Part shown: positions 7,436 through 15,031 of the stretch, one piece after another
Layout of the letters: every line of letters starts with the position of its first letter
Numbering within the stretch: position 1 is the stretch's first letter
Assembly (NCBI GenBank): GCA_016190305.1
Contig: JACPQU010000002.1
Coordinates: 1 to 33,732 of the forward strand
DNA: 33,732 nucleotides
Direction of reading: 5' to 3'
Source: Bacillota bacterium
GTDB taxonomy: Bacteria; Bacillota; JACPQU01
The notes under the pieces: generated by a model
Databases searched by the model: none
Told to the model about the DNA's origin: nothing
What the model saw: only the letters and a program-made list of their open reading frames with translations
Made by a program: the position numbers and the translations under genes

Positions 7436-8659
7436 TTACGTGGCTGCCATGCCCGGCTTACCTTGGCTGAATCGTCCCTGGACTTGTACCTCGCTGATTT
7501 CCGGATCGGTCAAGTAGCATGCCGGATCGGAAGCCCAGAAATCCCCTGTGAGCGCCTCCGCCCTGGTCCGCAGGTTGCCGTTGCAAGCCCACAGCCACGC
7601 ACAGTCCCGGCAGCGTCCCGTCAATAAGAAACGGCGGTTTCGAAGGTTCCTGAGCAGGTTATTCGACTCATCGCTCCAGATCTCCCCGAAACTGCGTTCC
7701 CGCACACAGCCCACCGGGAACCTGCGAGAAAACTGATCGGGGTATAAGTACCCATTTGGCCCGATAGAGGCGATGGCGATCCCCGAGCGGTTTCCACCGT
7801 TCCTCGCCAGGAGAGCGGTGATGGCATCCACGCGCTCTTCGGCCAGTTCCCGGGCCCGCAAAAGGATGTACGGGCCGTCGGCATGGTTGTCCACAGTGAG
7901 GACCTCCCGGAGCGTCCCACCCGGTTCAGATTCCAGAACCCACCTGATAATCTGCTCCATGACCCCTCTGGTTTCCTCCGGGAGCAGCCGGGCGGAGTGG
8001 TGATCACGCCCCCTGCCGGAAGGGACCAAATGATAAAAGCAGACTCGGGATACCCCTTCCCCGTCCGCAATTTTGAAAATGTCCTCGATTTGTTCCTTAT
8101 TGCTGGCCTGAATCGTGAAACGAACTCCCACTTTGAGTCCCGCCTTCACGCAGTTTCCAAGGCCATGCAAGGTCTCCTGAAAAGCCCCTTGACGGCCGCG
8201 GAAACGGTCGTGGCTCTCCTCAGTCCCATCCAGGCTGATGCCGACATAGGAGACGCCCTCCTCCTTCAGCTTTTCAGCCATCTTTTCGCTTAACGTGGTT
8301 CCATTGGTCGAGACGACCACCCTGATCCCGCGCCTGACAGCCCGCGAGATCAACCGGGGCAGATCAGGCCGCAGGAGCGGCTCCCCCCCGGAAAAGAGAA
8401 CCACGGGTACCCGGAAGTCGGCCAGTTGATCAACCACCCGCAGGGCTTCCCGGGTGTCCAGTTCCCCCTCCGTGGCACGGGGGACGGCTTCGGCGTAGCA
8501 ATGAACACAGGCCAGGTTGCAGGCTTCGGTCGTGTTCCAGACCACCACCGGACCCCGTTCCCCTGTAGAACCGCCAAGATCCGTCACCGGGCCGGAAGCG
8601 TATCTCAGTGAATCCCCAAAACTTTCATCGCCGCGCAGCAGCTTGGTCATGGACAGCAT
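7436..8659 (-). CDS. ahbC: Radical SAM/SPASM protein AhbC (12,18-didecarboxysiroheme deacetylase)
   Basis: In the siroheme-dependent heme pathway AhbC removes the acetate side chains of 12,18-didecarboxysiroheme to give Fe-coproporphyrin III. The 407-residue protein opens with SMTKLLRG, typical of AhbC. The radical-SAM cluster site is CNLACVHC (about residues 46-53) and the SAM-contacting motif is FSGGEPLLRPDL. SPASM-type cysteines follow in VGCVRERSFGEIW, CRDCAWLWAC and DPACYL. The ATG at 8659 overlaps the ahbAB stop as TGATG and has GGAGG 7 nt upstream. NirJ of heme d1 synthesis is the main alternative, but the adjoining ahbD and ahbAB favour heme b. Confidence 0.9.
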   Translation of the reverse strand: MLSMTKLLRGDESFGDSLRYASGPVTDLGGSTGERGPVVVWNTTEACNLACVHCYAEAVPRATEGELDTREALRVVDQLADFRVPVVLFSGGEPLLRPDLPRLISRAVRRGIRVVVSTNGTTLSEKMAEKLKEEGVSYVGISLDGTEESHDRFRGRQGAFQETLHGLGNCVKAGLKVGVRFTIQASNKEQIEDIFKIADGEGVSRVCFYHLVPSGRGRDHHSARLLPEETRGVMEQIIRWVLESEPGGTLREVLTVDNHADGPYILLRARELAEERVDAITALLARNGGNRSGIAIASIGPNGYLYPDQFSRRFPVGCVRERSFGEIWSDESNNLLRNLRNRRFLLTGRCRDCAWLWACNGNLRTRAEALTGDFWASDPACYLTDPEISEVQVQGRFSQGKPGMAAT

Positions 8660-9870
8660 CACCCTACCTCCTCCCGGCTTTGCGACTTAAGTTTTCCGAT
8701 CTCAGCCGGTTCGGGAAAGAAATGCATGCTGGTCTTCTTGAACTCCCTGGTGCTGTAGAGCATCACGTATGAGTCAAGTCCAGTGTGCTCCGCAAATCGG
8801 GATGCCGCCTCCTCGCAGATCTCCCGGCGTTTCCCGTGAATCATGGCGTACAGGTTGTAAGGAAAATCCGGAAAGGGGGCCCTTTCATAGCAATGACTGA
8901 CCTGGGGGAAAGTTGCCAGCAGCATCCCGGCCTCTTCGATTCGATCCGGCGGAACCTCCCAGACAGTCATGGCGTTGGCTGAGAATCCCGCCTGGCGGTG
9001 CCTGATCACGGCCGCCACTCTCCGAAGCCAGCCCTTCTCCTTGTAATCCTGAAGGGCGTCGATAAAATCGCGCCCTTCGATCCCAATGGTTTCCGCAAAA
9101 AGATGGTATGGCTCCGGGACAAGCGGGATGTCCCCCTGCATCGCGCCGATGATCTTCTGGTCGAGAGGCGTGAAAATCGGGATCGGACGCTGTGTCAGGG
9201 CGGCATCAACAGGCCTTTGTTCATGCGGAATCCCTGATTTTGGATCAGGACATGGTTGTGGATTACGCCCCGTTTTAGGAAGGAACCTCGGTTTTGGAAG
9301 CATCCCCGGTTCGGCTGGACGCGAAACAGACGGTCCCGGTCTCTGATCCGGTCCCACTTCCGAGACCAAGTCGAACTTGGCCTCCAGCTTGAACCGGCGC
9401 AAGGAGGGCACCGGGTAAAGATCTTCAACCCCGGTCTTTTCCTTGATCTCTTCCATCAGCTTTTCGAGGGCGGACTCCCCCCCCGCGGCGAGGGTGAACC
9501 AGAGGTTGTACTTATGAGTACGCTCGTAGTTATGGGTTATCCCGGGATAAGCATTCAGGAGGGAAGCCGTTTCCTCCAACCGTGCGGGATCGACCCGGGC
9601 GGCTGCCAGAACGGTGGTAAAACCCAGGGCCCTCGTGTCGAAGATCCCTCCTAGGCGCCGGATGAACCCTTTTTCTTTCAAGCAGCCGATCCTTGCCAGG
9701 ACATCGGCGGCTTCCAGTTCCAGAACCCCGGCAATTTCCTCGAAGGGCTGTCGTACCAGGGACAACCCGTTTTGAATAAGGTTCAACAAGCACTGATCCA
9801 CCGGTGCAACGGGATTTTGCACATCGGGATAGATGTTGAGCCGCTGCGGATGTTCACGGCTGGTAGACAC
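8659..9870 (-). CDS. ahbAB: Siroheme decarboxylase, AhbA and AhbB fused in one chain
   Basis: AhbA and AhbB together decarboxylate siroheme at C12 and C18. Here they form one 403-residue chain. An AhbA-like half at about 22-175 (KGFIRRLGGIFDTRALGF, ITHNYERTHKYNLWFT) and an AhbB-like half at about 233-395 (KGWLRRVAAVIRHRQAGF, SHCYERAPFPDFPYNLYA) are joined by a roughly 57-residue Pro- and basic-rich linker. Each half has an AsnC/Lrp-like winged helix followed by an alpha/beta domain. The track start at 10188 lies inside ahbD. The GTG at 9870 is preferred because GGAGGAGG precedes it and the protein then begins just before the domain. It overlaps ahbD by 17 nt and ahbC by one base. Most characterised AhbA and AhbB are separate subunits. 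Confidence 0.92.
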   Translation of the reverse strand: MSTSREHPQRLNIYPDVQNPVAPVDQCLLNLIQNGLSLVRQPFEEIAGVLELEAADVLARIGCLKEKGFIRRLGGIFDTRALGFTTVLAAARVDPARLEETASLLNAYPGITHNYERTHKYNLWFTLAAGGESALEKLMEEIKEKTGVEDLYPVPSLRRFKLEAKFDLVSEVGPDQRPGPSVSRPAEPGMLPKPRFLPKTGRNPQPCPDPKSGIPHEQRPVDAALTQRPIPIFTPLDQKIIGAMQGDIPLVPEPYHLFAETIGIEGRDFIDALQDYKEKGWLRRVAAVIRHRQAGFSANAMTVWEVPPDRIEEAGMLLATFPQVSHCYERAPFPDFPYNLYAMIHGKRREICEEAASRFAEHTGLDSYVMLYSTREFKKTSMHFFPEPAEIGKLKSQSREEVG

Positions 9871-10945
9871 AGAAAGGTTCCTCCTCCAGGTAGTCGCCGG
9901 TGACGGCAAAAGCCCTGGCCCTGCACCCCATGCACTTTCTCCGGTAGCCGCAACGGCCGCACTTGCCCTTGAGCAGCGAAGGATCTCTGAGTAAGGCCAG
10001 GAGTTCGGATTCACGATAGATCCTGCTGAAAGGTTGTTCGGTAATCTTTCCGGCCAGCAGCGGCAGATAACCGCAGGGGAAAACCTCGCCGATATGAGAG
10101 ACGAAGCAGAACCCATTCCCGGCCATACAACCCCGGGGGTCGTGGATGGATCCCGAGGCGGCTTCAGTTTCCTTGCGCTGATCGACAACTCGCGTGAAGT
10201 GAGGCCCGCAGGTGACCTTCACGGGGATGGGGGCTGAAACAGCCTGGTCACGGAGCCAGATCAGGGCTTCCTCGTATTCGGAGGGAGTCACCTCGTCCTC
10301 CACTCTCCCTCGCCCGGTCGGGACGAGCATGAACACGTCCCAGGCAAAAGCTTTCAGGCTGAGAGCCAGGTCGAGGATGAAAGGCAGGTCATCCAGGTTG
10401 GCCCTGGTGAGGGTCGTGTTCACCTGGCATGGGATCCCGCCGGCAACCGCTTTCTTGATACCCTTGACGGCGGCTTCGAAGGCCCCGGGCGCTTTCCGGA
10501 ACCGGTCGTGGCGCTCGGAGGTAGATCCGTCGAGACTGATGGAAATACCCCTGAGTCCGGCTTCACGCATCCGCCGGACGGTTTCTTCCTCCACCAGGGT
10601 CCCGTTGGGGGACATCACCGCCGGAAGGCCGCGCTGATTCGCATAGGCGGCGACCTCGAAGACATCTTTTCGGAGCAACGGCTCCCCGCCGCTGATGATC
10701 AAGAGGGGTTTGCAAAAAGATGCCAAATCATCGATAAAGCCCATTACCGCGCCGGTTTCGAGCTCGTCGGGATGAGCCTGGTGACAGGCCTCCGCCCGGC
10801 AGTGGACACAAGCCAGGTTGCAAGCGCGGGTCGACTCCCAAACCACGACGCGGGGCTTGAAGTCTTTCAGATCGGAAGTCTTCATCAGAGCCGGAGTCCC
10901 TATATCCGGAGTTTTTTTACCCGGAGTGTTCAGGCCCTGGTTCAC
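9854..10945 (-). CDS. ahbD: Radical SAM heme synthase AhbD
   Basis: AhbD oxidatively decarboxylates two propionates of Fe-coproporphyrin III to vinyl groups, giving heme b. The radical-SAM motif CNLACVHC is in WESTRACNLACVHCRAEA, with ISGGEPLLRKDV next. A C-terminal auxiliary cluster region follows: GCMAGNGFCFVSHIGEVFPC, CGRCGYRRKCMGC and PFCVYQP. TCGPHFTRV is also typical of AhbD. The GTG at 10945 has GGGAGGGG 6 nt upstream and is preferred over the track's GTG at 10990; an ATG at 10885 is a further alternative with a poorer ribosome site. The product is 363 residues. It is the first heme gene, 41 nt after terC. Confidence 0.9.
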   Translation of the reverse strand: MNQGLNTPGKKTPDIGTPALMKTSDLKDFKPRVVVWESTRACNLACVHCRAEACHQAHPDELETGAVMGFIDDLASFCKPLLIISGGEPLLRKDVFEVAAYANQRGLPAVMSPNGTLVEEETVRRMREAGLRGISISLDGSTSERHDRFRKAPGAFEAAVKGIKKAVAGGIPCQVNTTLTRANLDDLPFILDLALSLKAFAWDVFMLVPTGRGRVEDEVTPSEYEEALIWLRDQAVSAPIPVKVTCGPHFTRVVDQRKETEAASGSIHDPRGCMAGNGFCFVSHIGEVFPCGYLPLLAGKITEQPFSRIYRESELLALLRDPSLLKGKCGRCGYRRKCMGCRARAFAVTGDYLEEEPFCVYQP

Positions 10946-10986
10946 CCAAGACCCCTCCCGGCCCGGGGATTCCCTTGCAATCACAA

Positions 10987-11955
10987 TCACTTTAGATCGA
11001 CCCGATCTGTGAGGTGCAGGGAATCCGCCGTCTTAGTCGCGCTGCGGTCGGGAAAAACCAGGGAAGCCACGGCGGTGACAACCAAAACCATGCCGATGAT
11101 TCCCAGGGAGATCCCGATGGGAATGGGCAGGAAACCCGAGATCAGCATCTTGAATCCCACGAAACAGAGAACCACCGCCAACCCCTGCTTCAGGAAACGG
11201 AATAGCTTCAAGGTGTTGGACAGCAGGAAAAAGAGTGAGCGGAGTCCCATGATGGCGAACACATTGGAGGTATAAACGATAAAGGGGTCTCTCGTAACCC
11301 CGAAAATGGCCGGGATGGAATCCACGGCGAAGACCAGGTCCGAGCTTTCAACCACCAGGAGGACCGGAAGCAGAGGGGTGGCCAGCAGGCGGCCGCCGAC
11401 CCGGGTAAAGAAGCGCTCTCCGTGGTAATCCCCGGCCATCGGAATCAAGCGGCGGGCGACACGCAGGATTGGATTGGTTTCGGGTTCGAGCCCTTTCTCC
11501 TTTTGCAGCCCGGTCTTGAACCCGGTAAAGATCAGAAAGGCGCCGAAAACGTAGACCACCCAGTGAAAGGCCTCGAAGAGGGCGACACCGACCCCGATGA
11601 AGAAAGCGCGCATGACCAGCGCGCCGAGAATCCCCCAGAAGAGTACCCGGTGCTGGTACGCTCCAGGAACCCGGAAGTAATTGAAGATGAGCAGGAACAC
11701 GAAGAGGTTATCCACGCTGAGGGATTCCTCGATGAGGTAGCCGGCGAAAAATTCCAGGGCCTTCTCCGAGCCTCTCAAGACGTAAATACCGGCTCCGAAA
11801 GCCAGAGCCAGGGAAACCCAGAAGACGACCCAGTACGCCGCCTGGCGGGTGGTCACCTCATGGGCCTTCCGGTTGACCACCCCCAGATCGAGGGCCAAAG
11901 CCCCGATGACGACAACAGCGAAGATCAACCACATCAACTGTTCCCCGGGAATCAT
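10987..11955 (-). CDS. TerC/Alx family integral membrane protein
   Basis: The 322-residue protein has eight or nine hydrophobic segments. The two family signatures are ESLSVDNLFVFLLIF (about 77-91) and VVESSDLVFAVDSIPAIFG (about 201-219), whose aspartates are thought to bind metal. Relatives include tellurite-resistance TerC and the manganese exporter Alx/MeeF, and several work with Sec-secreted metalloenzymes. Transport of Mn2+ or another divalent metal is likely but unproved. The ATG at 11955 is preceded by AAAGGTGG at 6 nt. An extended -10 promoter lies 40 nt upstream. The heme genes follow within 41 nt, so this gene probably starts the ahb-tatC transcript. Confidence 0.88.
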   Translation of the reverse strand: MIPGEQLMWLIFAVVVIGALALDLGVVNRKAHEVTTRQAAYWVVFWVSLALAFGAGIYVLRGSEKALEFFAGYLIEESLSVDNLFVFLLIFNYFRVPGAYQHRVLFWGILGALVMRAFFIGVGVALFEAFHWVVYVFGAFLIFTGFKTGLQKEKGLEPETNPILRVARRLIPMAGDYHGERFFTRVGGRLLATPLLPVLLVVESSDLVFAVDSIPAIFGVTRDPFIVYTSNVFAIMGLRSLFFLLSNTLKLFRFLKQGLAVVLCFVGFKMLISGFLPIPIGISLGIIGMVLVVTAVASLVFPDRSATKTADSLHLTDRVDLK

Positions 11956-11995
11956 CCATGGCCACCTTTCTCAAGGCTTGTCCAATTACGGGCTG

Positions 11996-12004
11996 ATTAT
12001 AGCA
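11996..12004 (-). promoter_or_regulatory. Extended -10 promoter for terC and the ahb genes
   Basis: TGCTATAAT on the minus strand is a perfect -10 hexamer with the TGn extension. The -35 region is poor, as is common with extended -10 promoters. It predicts a leader of only about 35 nt before terC, too short for the yybP-ykoY manganese riboswitch that often precedes this family. Confidence 0.62.
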
Positions 12005-12102
12005 CAAATGGGGTTCATAACAGCGTAAAAGAGGCTTTGAAAACCGGAGCTTGAGTCGAGAAGCCGGGTGGGAAAGAGTTATCACTCATCTGAAGCCATA
12101 GG

Positions 12103-12825
12103 TCATTTGGAGAGGGCCCTCAGGTCGATGAGACGTTCCAGGGTGAACCGTGGAAGGTCGAACTCCTGTCCGGTCAGTCCGCCCACGTCGATGAGGTCGT
12201 CCTGCTTGAGGTCTACAATCGGGAGATCCACCTGCTCATCCCAAACATCGGCTTGTTCGAAAGGGAAGAAACCCAGGAGCAGGACCGTTCCGACATAGTT
12301 GCTGACCGCTTCGTAACGGACCGTGGGGTGGAGTTTGCGGGATTCCGGATCAAACCGATAGCTGATGGGGAGGTCCTTGAAGATCAGGGGGATCTGACCC
12401 TGCCCGCCTTTGGGGACGACCACCGGCGCTCCGGCTTCGCCGGAGTAGGTCCGGGTTTCTCCTTTTTCGAAAATGCCTTTCAAGGTTACGTCTTTGACCC
12501 TCACGGAGAAATTGCGGGTCCAATCGTTGATGATGTTCATATATACCGTCAGATCCACGTTGCCTTCCACCAAAAAGGGATTAAACTTGAGCGAGCGCAG
12601 GTCGGCTTTTTTGATGACCAAGGTGGTTCCGTCGTCCCACCGCTGCTCGATTTCGACCGCCAAGGTAGTGTCAATCACGGCGGAAATGGTCATCGGCTTA
12701 AGATTGATCCTGTCAATCTTGATCTCCCGCTCCATGCGGTACTGGGGATCCGCCGCGCAACCAGCCCAAAGAAAGATTGATAAGAACAGGATGACCAGCA
12801 CCGGTAACGGGCGGAGTATTACCAT
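12103..12825 (-). CDS. Uncharacterised lipoprotein
   Basis: I do not recognise the family. The 240-residue product has a lipoprotein signal (VLVILFLSIFLWAGC, lipidated Cys about residue 23) and a predominantly beta-strand soluble part. NPFLVEGNVDLTVYMNIIND in the middle is vaguely like LEA14/WHy-type beta domains, which is only an impression. I prefer the ATG at 12825 because the signal peptide then has normal length. The track's ATG at 12861 adds 12 residues and also lacks a good ribosome site. It lies upstream of terC in the same direction but is separated from it by the terC promoter. Confidence 0.7.
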   Translation of the reverse strand: MVILRPLPVLVILFLSIFLWAGCAADPQYRMEREIKIDRINLKPMTISAVIDTTLAVEIEQRWDDGTTLVIKKADLRSLKFNPFLVEGNVDLTVYMNIINDWTRNFSVRVKDVTLKGIFEKGETRTYSGEAGAPVVVPKGGQGQIPLIFKDLPISYRFDPESRKLHPTVRYEAVSNYVGTVLLLGFFPFEQADVWDEQVDLPIVDLKQDDLIDVGGLTGQEFDLPRFTLERLIDLRALSK

Positions 12826-12914
12826 GGTTGGGTTGCCGGAAAAGACAGGAAGCTTGGCCATACCTTGTGATCATATCCATTAGAACCGGGGTCGATGCTG
12901 AAAAACGTGACGGT

Positions 12915-13268
12915 TCAACCCAACTCGGCCGCCACCTGCTTCAACTCCGCCTTTTTAATCCGGTGATGAGACTCATTCCAGACTGCGCGCCCATCCTGAA
13001 CCAGGATCACCTGGGGAGATTCGTGACGAACGGTAAGCCTGGCGGCGATCTCGTTGGAAACAGGCCTGCTTTCAATGACTTTCACAAGTGAAAAGGCCAG
13101 CCCGTCTTCATTCACATGTTCCTTTATAAATTCCAGAAACTCCTGGAATGCGGCAGCACTGACGGGGCAAGAAGTGCTGTGCTTAAAAATAAGTTGAGGA
13201 ATGTTCCGGGAAGATTCCAGCACCCGGTCAAACTCAGCGAGGGTGGAAAGCTCTTTGACGAGTGTCAT
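12915..13268 (-). CDS. ytxJ: Bacilliredoxin-like YtxJ family protein (monothiol)
   Basis: The 117-residue thioredoxin-fold protein has LIFKHSTSCPVSAAAFQEF at about 27-45, the YtxJ signature with a single redox cysteine in a TxCPxS context. Relatives reverse bacillithiol-protein mixed disulfides in Firmicutes. The second half contains the cis-proline strand (RHESPQVILVQDGRAVW). The ATG at 13268 has AAAGGAG at 8 nt. Bacillithiol synthesis genes are not in the window, so whether the partner thiol is bacillithiol is inferred. Small copper and redox proteins surround it. Confidence 0.88.
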   Translation of the reverse strand: MTLVKELSTLAEFDRVLESSRNIPQLIFKHSTSCPVSAAAFQEFLEFIKEHVNEDGLAFSLVKVIESRPVSNEIAARLTVRHESPQVILVQDGRAVWNESHHRIKKAELKQVAAELG

Positions 13269-13369
13269 CTCACCCGCTCCTTTCGACCTGCTTCAGTCCC
13301 GCCACCCACACCGGCTCAAAGGTCTCTTTGTCTAGTGGAAGCTTCTGAATCCGGGCCGTAGGGCTTGAT

Positions 13370-14068
13370 CTACTCTACCACGATTTCCATGATCATTCCC
13401 AACCGGTGATGGCTGTTGACGTCACAAAGGATCGGGAAGCGCCCCGACTGATCGAATGTGTAGAGCCAACTCTTTCCCATTCCCAAGATTGGAGAGGCGA
13501 ATCCCGCCCGGCCCTTCCCCAGGTCATCGGGGGAGGCCTGTACCACCCGGTGGCTGACCGGGTCGCGGTTGGTGAAGAGAACCTGCGAACCGACCGGAAC
13601 CACCAGTCGTGAGGGTGCAAAACGGACCGCCTGCATGTTCACGACGAAGTCGTGGGTCGGAGTAGCGCCTGCGTCATCCTTGGCGGCAGAGTTACCGCCG
13701 GTATCCCCGCCGGACAGGTTACCGTCGCCTGGAGGGTTTTCCGCCGAATCTGACGGGAAGCGGCCCATCATCCCGCCCATCATCTCCGCCATCCCCCGGC
13801 TGCCCATCATCCCGCTCATCATCGAGCCAGCCGTTCCACCGCCCATCATCCCGCCCGGCCAAGGTCCCGTTCCTCCCGGTCCTTTATCCGCAAAGGGATC
13901 ATTGCTGGGATCATTACCAGGATTATTGCCGGCGGTCGAATCAACGCTCCGCCATGTTCCTGAAAAGGCCTTCATGCCGGCCTCTCTCCAGGTAAGCGAA
14001 CCTGTCAGGCCGATGACCATTAGGGTAATCCCCAGGATCATCTTGATTCTGCCGGACACCTCCAACAC
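13370..14068 (-). CDS. Membrane-anchored cupredoxin with a Met/Gly-rich linker
   Basis: The 232-residue protein has an N-terminal hydrophobic helix (MILGITLMVIGLTGSL) that probably anchors it outside the membrane. A Pro/Gly/Asn-rich spacer and a Met-rich run (GGMMGGGTAGSMMSGMMG and AEMMGGMMGRF, about 72-103) follow. The last 95 residues form a plastocyanin/azurin-like domain. The likely type 1 copper ligands are H in DPVSHRVVQ and the C, H and M of LCDVNSHHRLGM. Met-rich runs in copper proteins bind Cu(I), so copper handling or periplasmic-side electron transfer is plausible. The start is a GTG at 14068 next to AAGGGG; nearby TTG and GTG codons are alternatives. The SHOCT gene lies 44 nt upstream in the same direction. 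Confidence 0.8.
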   Translation of the reverse strand: MLEVSGRIKMILGITLMVIGLTGSLTWREAGMKAFSGTWRSVDSTAGNNPGNDPSNDPFADKGPGGTGPWPGGMMGGGTAGSMMSGMMGSRGMAEMMGGMMGRFPSDSAENPPGDGNLSGGDTGGNSAAKDDAGATPTHDFVVNMQAVRFAPSRLVVPVGSQVLFTNRDPVSHRVVQASPDDLGKGRAGFASPILGMGKSWLYTFDQSGRFPILCDVNSHHRLGMIMEIVVE

Positions 14069-14112
14069 CCCCTTGCTTGCTTGTTCGCCGTGCGTTCACG
14101 GATAACGTTGTT

Positions 14113-14322
14113 TCAACCGTGAAGCTCGTCCCGCATCCGCTGAAAATCCTCCGGAGAGATCTCACCCTTGGCATATCGTTCCCGCAGGATGCCCAGTGCC
14201 GTTTTTTCGGTTCCGGAACGGCGATCCGAATAGCCCCTGACCACCAGCACCAAACCAGCGATGATCATTCCCCAGAAGAGGAACATCATCAAGCCGGCAA
14301 AGGTTCCCGTACCCCACATCAT
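14113..14322 (-). CDS. SHOCT-domain membrane protein
   Basis: The 69-residue protein has one transmembrane helix (about 8-29, GTFAGLMMFLFWGMIIAGLV) and a C-terminal SHOCT motif, ILRERYAKGEISPEDFQRMRDEL. SHOCT is a short oligomerisation module common in small membrane proteins, often next to copper genes. The ATG at 14322 follows GGAAGGGGGG at 6 nt; the longer track ORF has no ribosome site. It is probably co-transcribed with the Met-rich cupredoxin 44 nt downstream. Nothing recognisable lies in the 14323-14587 gap apart from a 7-bp hairpin (14408-14425). Confidence 0.82.
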   Translation of the reverse strand: MMWGTGTFAGLMMFLFWGMIIAGLVLVVRGYSDRRSGTEKTALGILRERYAKGEISPEDFQRMRDELHG

Positions 14323-14587
14323 CGTGATCCCCCCTTCCAACCTTTTGGTTGGTTCCTTCCCGCTCCAAGCGGGCGGTTGATCGATCTCCCTGCAGCCCGA
14401 GCATATCAAGGAACCAGCGTTCCTTGGTGAAGGGAAGGTAAGCTTCCAGTGAATTTTCGGTGAAATATGTGAATTGGAAATATGCGATTCAATCTCGTCA
14501 GCGTGAGGAAAGGAGAAAAGCGCTTGAGGATGCCGGTTCTAAGCGGGAAACTCGATCAGGCGCCGGGGGTTATTGCATGACAACCGC

Positions 14588-14806
14588 TTAGCCCCGTTCG
14601 AGAACACGGTTCAGGTCACGGAGAAGGGCCTCCAGGTTAACCCTGTGCATACGAGCGGCGGTGCCGATCTTGACCAGTTTGGCCAGTTGCTCCCGGAAGA
14701 CCGGATTTTTCAGCGGGGCAAAGCCGTGCTTGAGAAAAACATCAAGCAATTCGGGGTGCTCTTGAAGCAAGCGTCCCACATTGGTATCAGGATTGACCTT
14801 ATCCAT
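14588..14806 (-). CDS. DUF1858-like small helical protein
   Basis: About 72 residues. NPDTNVGRLLQEHPELLDVFLKHGFAPL followed by a helix ending EALLRDLNRVLE matches the DUF1858 pattern, also found as the N-terminal part of ScdA-type and hydroxylamine-related proteins. The usual cysteines after the first helix are absent (HGFAPLKNP). I prefer the ATG at 14806, with a GGAGG about 13 nt upstream. The track ATG at 14842 adds 12 residues and is possible. Its role is unknown. Confidence 0.68.
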   Translation of the reverse strand: MDKVNPDTNVGRLLQEHPELLDVFLKHGFAPLKNPVFREQLAKLVKIGTAARMHRVNLEALLRDLNRVLERG

Positions 14807-14960
14807 GTCCTTGAAGCCACCTCCAGGTTCTCTCGGACTCATTCCGGCCGGGCCCGGCTGTGCTGCAGGGTAATGGGGCCTGGCTGACCATCAGGGCTGG
14901 TCGGTAGGGCCAAGCGGTAGAACCGGGCAGCGTGGCCGGCAACACATCCAATCGGCCAGC

Positions 14961-15000
14961 ACCTGGACCCGGCGGTGAGATCCCGCCGCCGGGTCCAGGT
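14961..15000 (-). terminator. Perfect 15-bp hairpin downstream of the first flavoprotein gene
   Basis: ACCTGGACCCGGCGG (14961-14975) and CCGCCGGGTCCAGGT (14986-15000) pair perfectly around a 10-nt loop, just after the stop at 15032. No U-tract follows in the minus direction; a short T-rich stretch follows on the plus side. It probably marks the transcript end. Confidence 0.55.
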
Positions 15001-15031
15001 GTATTTTCTGAATAAGGTCTCGTAAAATTCC

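Noticed and set aside
8659-10188. Long form of the siroheme decarboxylase starting at 10188
   Set aside because: The extra 106 residues overlap ahbD in another frame, lack similarity to the family, and a much better ribosome site precedes the GTG at 9870.
7436-10945. Heme d1 synthesis (nir) cluster
   Set aside because: The AhbD-type radical SAM enzyme and AhbC-type protein are present, and no nirF, nirN, nirS or other denitrification genes are seen.
11422-12054. 210-residue plus-strand ORF
   Set aside because: Antisense to terC, with no ribosome site or domain.
11956-12110. Manganese (yybP-ykoY) riboswitch before terC
   Set aside because: The extended -10 promoter leaves a leader of only about 35 nt, and the conserved riboswitch sequence blocks are not present.
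14408-14425. Terminator after the DUF1858 gene
   Set aside because: The 7-bp hairpin AAGGAAC/GTTCCTT has no U-tract and lies about 160 nt past the stop.
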